Assembly: GCA_965116165.1 (NCBI GenBank)
Contig: OZ220484.1
Location: forward strand, 1,798,001 to 1,862,000
Origin: Azophilus sp965116165
GTDB taxonomy: Bacteria; Pseudomonadota; Gammaproteobacteria; Pseudomonadales; Azotimanducaceae
Direction: 5' to 3'
Length of the DNA stretch: 64,000 bases
Positions 61,801 through 64,000 of the stretch are shown piece after piece (the stretch's first letter is position 1; the number at the start of each line of letters is the position of its first letter). The notes beneath the pieces are model-generated. The model worked only from the letters and a program-made list of their open reading frames with translations. It made no database searches and was not told the origin of the DNA. Both the position numbers and the translations under genes were made by a program.

Positions 61801-64000
61801 CGCCGGCAACCCCATTGAGATAAATCCGGTCCCCGCTCTCGAAATCGTCAATGGTGTCGTCCCCGTCTCCCGCGCGGAACACGAAGGTGTCGCCGCCCTT
61901 GCCACCGGTCAGGGCGTCGTCGCCCGAACCGCCGGTCAGGGTGTCGTCGCCCGAACCGCCGAGCAGGGCGTCGTCGCCCGAATCGCCGGTCAGGGTGTCG
62001 TCGCCCGCACCGCCGTGCAGGATGTCGGCGCCCGCACCGCCGTGCAGGATGTCGGCGCCCGCACCGCCGTGCAGGATGTCGGCGAATGCCGCCGTCGCCG
62101 TCCCGGTCAGGGTGTCGTCGCCGTCGGTGCCCCTCTGAATGCGGCCGGACACCCTTTCGCCATTCTCATGCCTTTCACCATCCCAGTCGTCGTCCAGGGG
62201 AGTCGTCACCCTGGCCGGTGGCGATGGCGGTGGCGATGGCGGGGGTGGGGGTTCGTAGACGCCGAATATGAAATGGCTGGCGTTAAGGGAGTCCGCCCTC
62301 ACGCCCTGCAACCTGATCGTGTCGCCGTTTCCGTAGCGGATGATCGCGTCGCCGCCGTCCTGACTGATGTCGAGCGCTCCGAAACCGCCGGAAATCCCAC
62401 TGAGATGAATCTTGTCGCCGCCGCGCCCGTAATCGATAAGAGTGTCGAAATCGGTAATGGTGTCGTGGCCGTCTCCCGCCCGAAACACGAAGGTGTCGTC
62501 GTGCATGCCCCCTGTTAGGATGTCGTCGCCCAAACCGCCATGCAGGGTGTCGTCGCCCACGTCGCCGCCATCCAGGGTGTCGTCGCCCGAACCGCCGTAC
62601 AGGGTGTCGTAGCCCTTGCCGCCGTCCAGGGTGTCGTCGCCCGAACCGCCGTACAGGGTGTCGTAGCCCTTGCCGCCGTCCAGGGTGTCGTCGCCCGAAC
62701 CGCCGTACATGGTGTCGCTGCCCCAACTGTCGTCATTCAGGGTGTCGTCGCCCGCGCCACCATGTAGAATGTCGTAAGAACTTGAGATGGCGGTCAGGGT
62801 GTCGTCGCCCTTGCCCCCGAGCAGGACGCTGGATCCCTTCAGGGTGTCGTCGCCGTCGGTGCCCCTATGTACGGTGCGTCCGGCGACCCTGCCATCCCAG
62901 TCATCGTCGTGGCGAGTCGTTGCCTTCCGGTTGGCACCGGGCGGCTTGTCTGGGGAAAGCAGAAAGTTGTGCGCGCCCAGGGAGTCCGCCGACACGACCC
63001 GCAGGGTGACCGTGTCGCCGTCGCCGTGGTGGATCACGGTATCGTCGCCGTCCTGACGGATATCGAGCCCCTCGAAGCCGGCCGAAACCCCGTCGAGACG
63101 AATCCGGTCGCCTCTATCGAAATCGCTAATGGAGTCGCTCCCGTCTCCCGTGCGGAACACGAAGGTGTCGTCGCCCTTGCCGCCGGTCAGGGTGTCGTCG
63201 CCCTTGCCGCCGTCCAGGGTGTCGTCGCCGTGGCCACCGTCCAGGGTGTCGTCGCCGTCACCGCCGTACAGGGTGTCGTCGCCGCCATGCAGGGTGTCGT
63301 TGTCGTGGCCGCCGTACAGGGTGTCGTCGCCCGAACCGCCGTGCAGGGTGTCGTCGCCTCGGGCACCCCGCAGGGTGTCGTCGCCGTCGCCGCCATACAG
63401 GGTGTCGTCGTCGTGGGCGCCGTCCAAGGTGTCGTCGCCGTCACCGCCGTACAGGGTGTCGTCGCCCCATTCGCCGTCCATGGTGTCGCCGCCCGAACCG
63501 CCGTACAGGGTGTCGTCGCCCCATCCGCCGTGCAGGGTGTCGTCGCCCGAACCACCGTGCAGGATGTCGTCGCCCGAACTGTCGTCATTCAGGGTGTCGT
63601 CGCCCTTGCCGCCGAGCAGGACACCGGACCCGGTCAGGGTGTCGTCGCCGTCGGTGCCCCTATGTATGCGTATGGTGACCCCGGGTCTGGGTAGAGTGTA
63701 CTCGGTGCCCTCGCCATCCCAGTCGTCGTCGTGGGGGGTCGTCACCCTCTGGCTCTGGCCGGTGCCGTGTGGCTTGTTCGGGGTCTGGGCCTGGCCGGTG
63801 CCGCCCGGGGGAGGCGTCGCCTTCTGGCCGGCGCCTTGCGCGGGTGGGCTTCCCTGGGTGCCGGGAAGGCCCGGGGCCGCGTCGGGGAGCAGGAAATCGT
63901 CCGCGCCCAGGGAGTCCGCCGACACGCCCCGCAGGGTGATCGTGTCGCCGTCGCCGTGGTGGATGACGGTGTCGGCGCCGTCCCGACGGATATCAAGCGC
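58820..64000 (-). CDS. Giant RTX-repeat protein, 5' end outside the window
   Basis: At least 1726 codons of a Ca-binding repeat protein, open through the window edge, so its start and N-terminus are not seen. It has seven complete DTFVF..GDG modules plus one cut by the edge, long runs of GGxGDDTLx nonapeptides and four acidic linkers of the form TTPHDDDWDG. A 54-bp unit (DDTLHGGAGDDTLNDSWG) is repeated three times at about 60735-60900. A block at about 59250-59800 (LYGREGDD, NGGAGEDDLWGGEGDD) resembles the 715-aa RTX protein. The C-terminus is ITSYGDAGDTVTLLNM-like and ends SSLASDDFAM, a plausible type I secretion end. No enzymatic domain is visible in the part seen. Confidence 0.9.
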   Translation of the reverse strand, partial: ALDIRRDGADTVIHHGDGDTITLRGVSADSLGADDFLLPDAAPGLPGTQGSPPAQGAGQKATPPPGGTGQAQTPNKPHGTGQSQRVTTPHDDDWDGEGTEYTLPRPGVTIRIHRGTDGDDTLTGSGVLLGGKGDDTLNDDSSGDDILHGGSGDDTLHGGWGDDTLYGGSGGDTMDGEWGDDTLYGGDGDDTLDGAHDDDTLYGGDGDDTLRGARGDDTLHGGSGDDTLYGGHDNDTLHGGDDTLYGGDGDDTLDGGHGDDTLDGGKGDDTLTGGKGDDTFVFRTGDGSDSISDFDRGDRIRLDGVSAGFEGLDIRQDGDDTVIHHGDGDTVTLRVVSADSLGAHNFLLSPDKPPGANRKATTRHDDDWDGRVAGRTVHRGTDGDDTLKGSSVLLGGKGDDTLTAISSSYDILHGGAGDDTLNDDSWGSDTMYGGSGDDTLDGGKGYDTLYGGSGDDTLDGGKGYDTLYGGSGDDTLDGGDVGDDTLHGGLGDDILTGGMHDDTFVFRAGDGHDTITDFDTLIDYGRGGDKIHLSGISGGFGALDISQDGGDAIIRYGNGDTIRLQGVRADSLNASHFIFGVYEPPPPPSPPPSPPARVTTPLDDDWDGERHENGERVSGRIQRGTDGDDTLTGTATAAFADILHGGAGADILHGGAGADILHGGAGDDTLTGDSGDDALLGGSGDDTLTGGSGDDALTGGKGGDTFVFRAGDGDDTIDDFESGDRIYLNGVAGGFKALDISQDGDDAIIRYGAGGDTIRLLGVRADSLDDNGVFNFGGGHGPGTAGLTLDGGSGDDTLTGGKGDDTLTGGKGDDTFVFRVGDGSDTITDFEFGDKIHLHGVSDDFGWRNIRQDGDDVIIGYGTDGDTVTIPGIQAGALYLHARDFIGGDGSKPAVLSLYGGREKAGNMLFEASGRATTPHDDDWDGTGSGSERIHRRGDGDDTMTLPPGDLPGVLLGGGGDDILSDGRGQEAPWRLTGAKDNDILHGGSGDDTLNDGGGDDTLYGGSGDDTLNDSVGNDTLYGGAGDDTLNDGGGDDTLHGGAGDDTLNDSWGDDTLHGGAGDDTLNDSWGDDTLHGGAGDDTLNNSWGDDTFVFRAGDGNDTITNFGSGDKIQINGFAGGFGALDIRQNGADTIIGYGEQGDTITLKKISVYTLDADDFVLPDSTPSNKSQTGGPGDDVLTGGEGDDTLSGGAGDDTLSGDRGGDTLSGGAGDDTLSGDRGGDTLSGGAGDDTLSGDAGDDTLQGGVGDDTLRGGTGNDTLEGGRGADTFVFLAGDGNDVLEDFEAGDTIFIDKFRGGFDALGIDEQETDGGGVDTVISYGTGDTIRLTGVSADSLDRDDFRFSGVTLHGGADGDVLRGSAGEDFLKGSAGDDELYGFSGDDTLAGGAGNDILDGGNGDDTLHGGTDNDRLEGGLGDDTLYGEGGSDTLYGREGDDTLYGGDGDEKFDEDTGIGGLNGGAGDDAINGGAGEDDLWGGEGDDDMDGGTGADRLWGQDGNDTLRGGAGEYTDTLWGGSGEDTLYGGGGDDELYGGGGEDTLYGGGGDDELYGDEGKDNLYGGTGSDTLDGGDDDDTLYGDDGDDKPDETGEGGLHGGAGDDTLHGGNGEDALYGDTGDDALYGEAGNDTLYGDEGNDTLTGGDGNDILGGGWGSDTFVFEVGDGKDTIRDFELGGDKIQINGVVGGFGALDIRQDGDNAIISYGDAGDTVTLLNMLASSLASDDFAM

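Noticed and set aside
62500..62760. Regularly spaced repeats that could suggest a CRISPR array
   Set aside because: The 27/54-bp periodicity is in frame with RTX nonapeptides; there are no unique spacers. No CRISPR array is seen in the window.

Overview
The window looks like chromosome of a GC-rich Gammaproteobacterium. The asmA-mutY-yggX run divergent to hisB is a typical gammaproteobacterial arrangement. Two tRNA genes, ahcY and nhaA are further chromosomal landmarks. Many broken genes, three families of short dispersed repeats, one intact insertion sequence and pieces of others suggest a plastic genome, perhaps of a host- or surface-associated lineage (inference).

Layout. 0-7 kb: a ZnuD-like TonB-dependent receptor with a His/Asp/Glu-rich loop and a small His/Cys protein; a CBS-domain protein; an nhaA-FixH-like-MauG operon on the minus strand. 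6.9-9.5 kb: a short frameshifted RTX gene, then an IS481-family element inserted in a MITE that carries a second MITE. 9.5-17.4 kb: a broken carboxylesterase, small membrane or secreted proteins, a nitronate monooxygenase-like flavoprotein, an AbgT-type transporter and a carotenoid oxygenase coupled to an unknown secreted protein. 17.7-27.5 kb: a glycerol-type ABC transporter (GlpS/T/P/Q/U/V-like) whose first ATPase gene is separated from the rest by an MFS symporter, an acyl-CoA ligase and gene debris. 27.6-28.4 kb: a methyltransferase and tRNA-Phe. 28.5-36.7 kb: two RTX-repeat genes (1830 and 715 aa) lying between the two separated ends of an IS481-like element. 36.9-45.2 kb: a large TonB receptor, yggX, mutY, asmA, a small conserved protein and hisB. 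45.7-56.8 kb: tRNA-Met, then a catabolic cluster: thiolase-like protein, DUF35 protein, double-domain CaiB-type CoA transferase, P450, MFS transporter, SDR remnant, PPOX-fold protein, enoyl-CoA hydratase and acyl-CoA dehydrogenase. 57.3-58.7 kb: ahcY. 58.8-64 kb: a third very large RTX gene running off the window.

The two most distinctive signals are the RTX system and the repeat families. RTX genes fill about one fifth of the window and encode proteins made almost only of Ca-binding nonapeptide blocks, recurrent DTFVF modules and a repeated acidic DDDWDG linker, with no enzymatic domain visible. One ~100-bp repeat family (B) shows 8-bp target duplications and sits 25-39 bp from the start codons of four genes.

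How the genes work together (inference): the catabolic genes would activate and degrade an alicyclic or steroid-like carboxylate through CoA thioesters. The ABC system would import glycerol or a related polyol. The RTX proteins would be exported by a type I system that is not encoded in this window.
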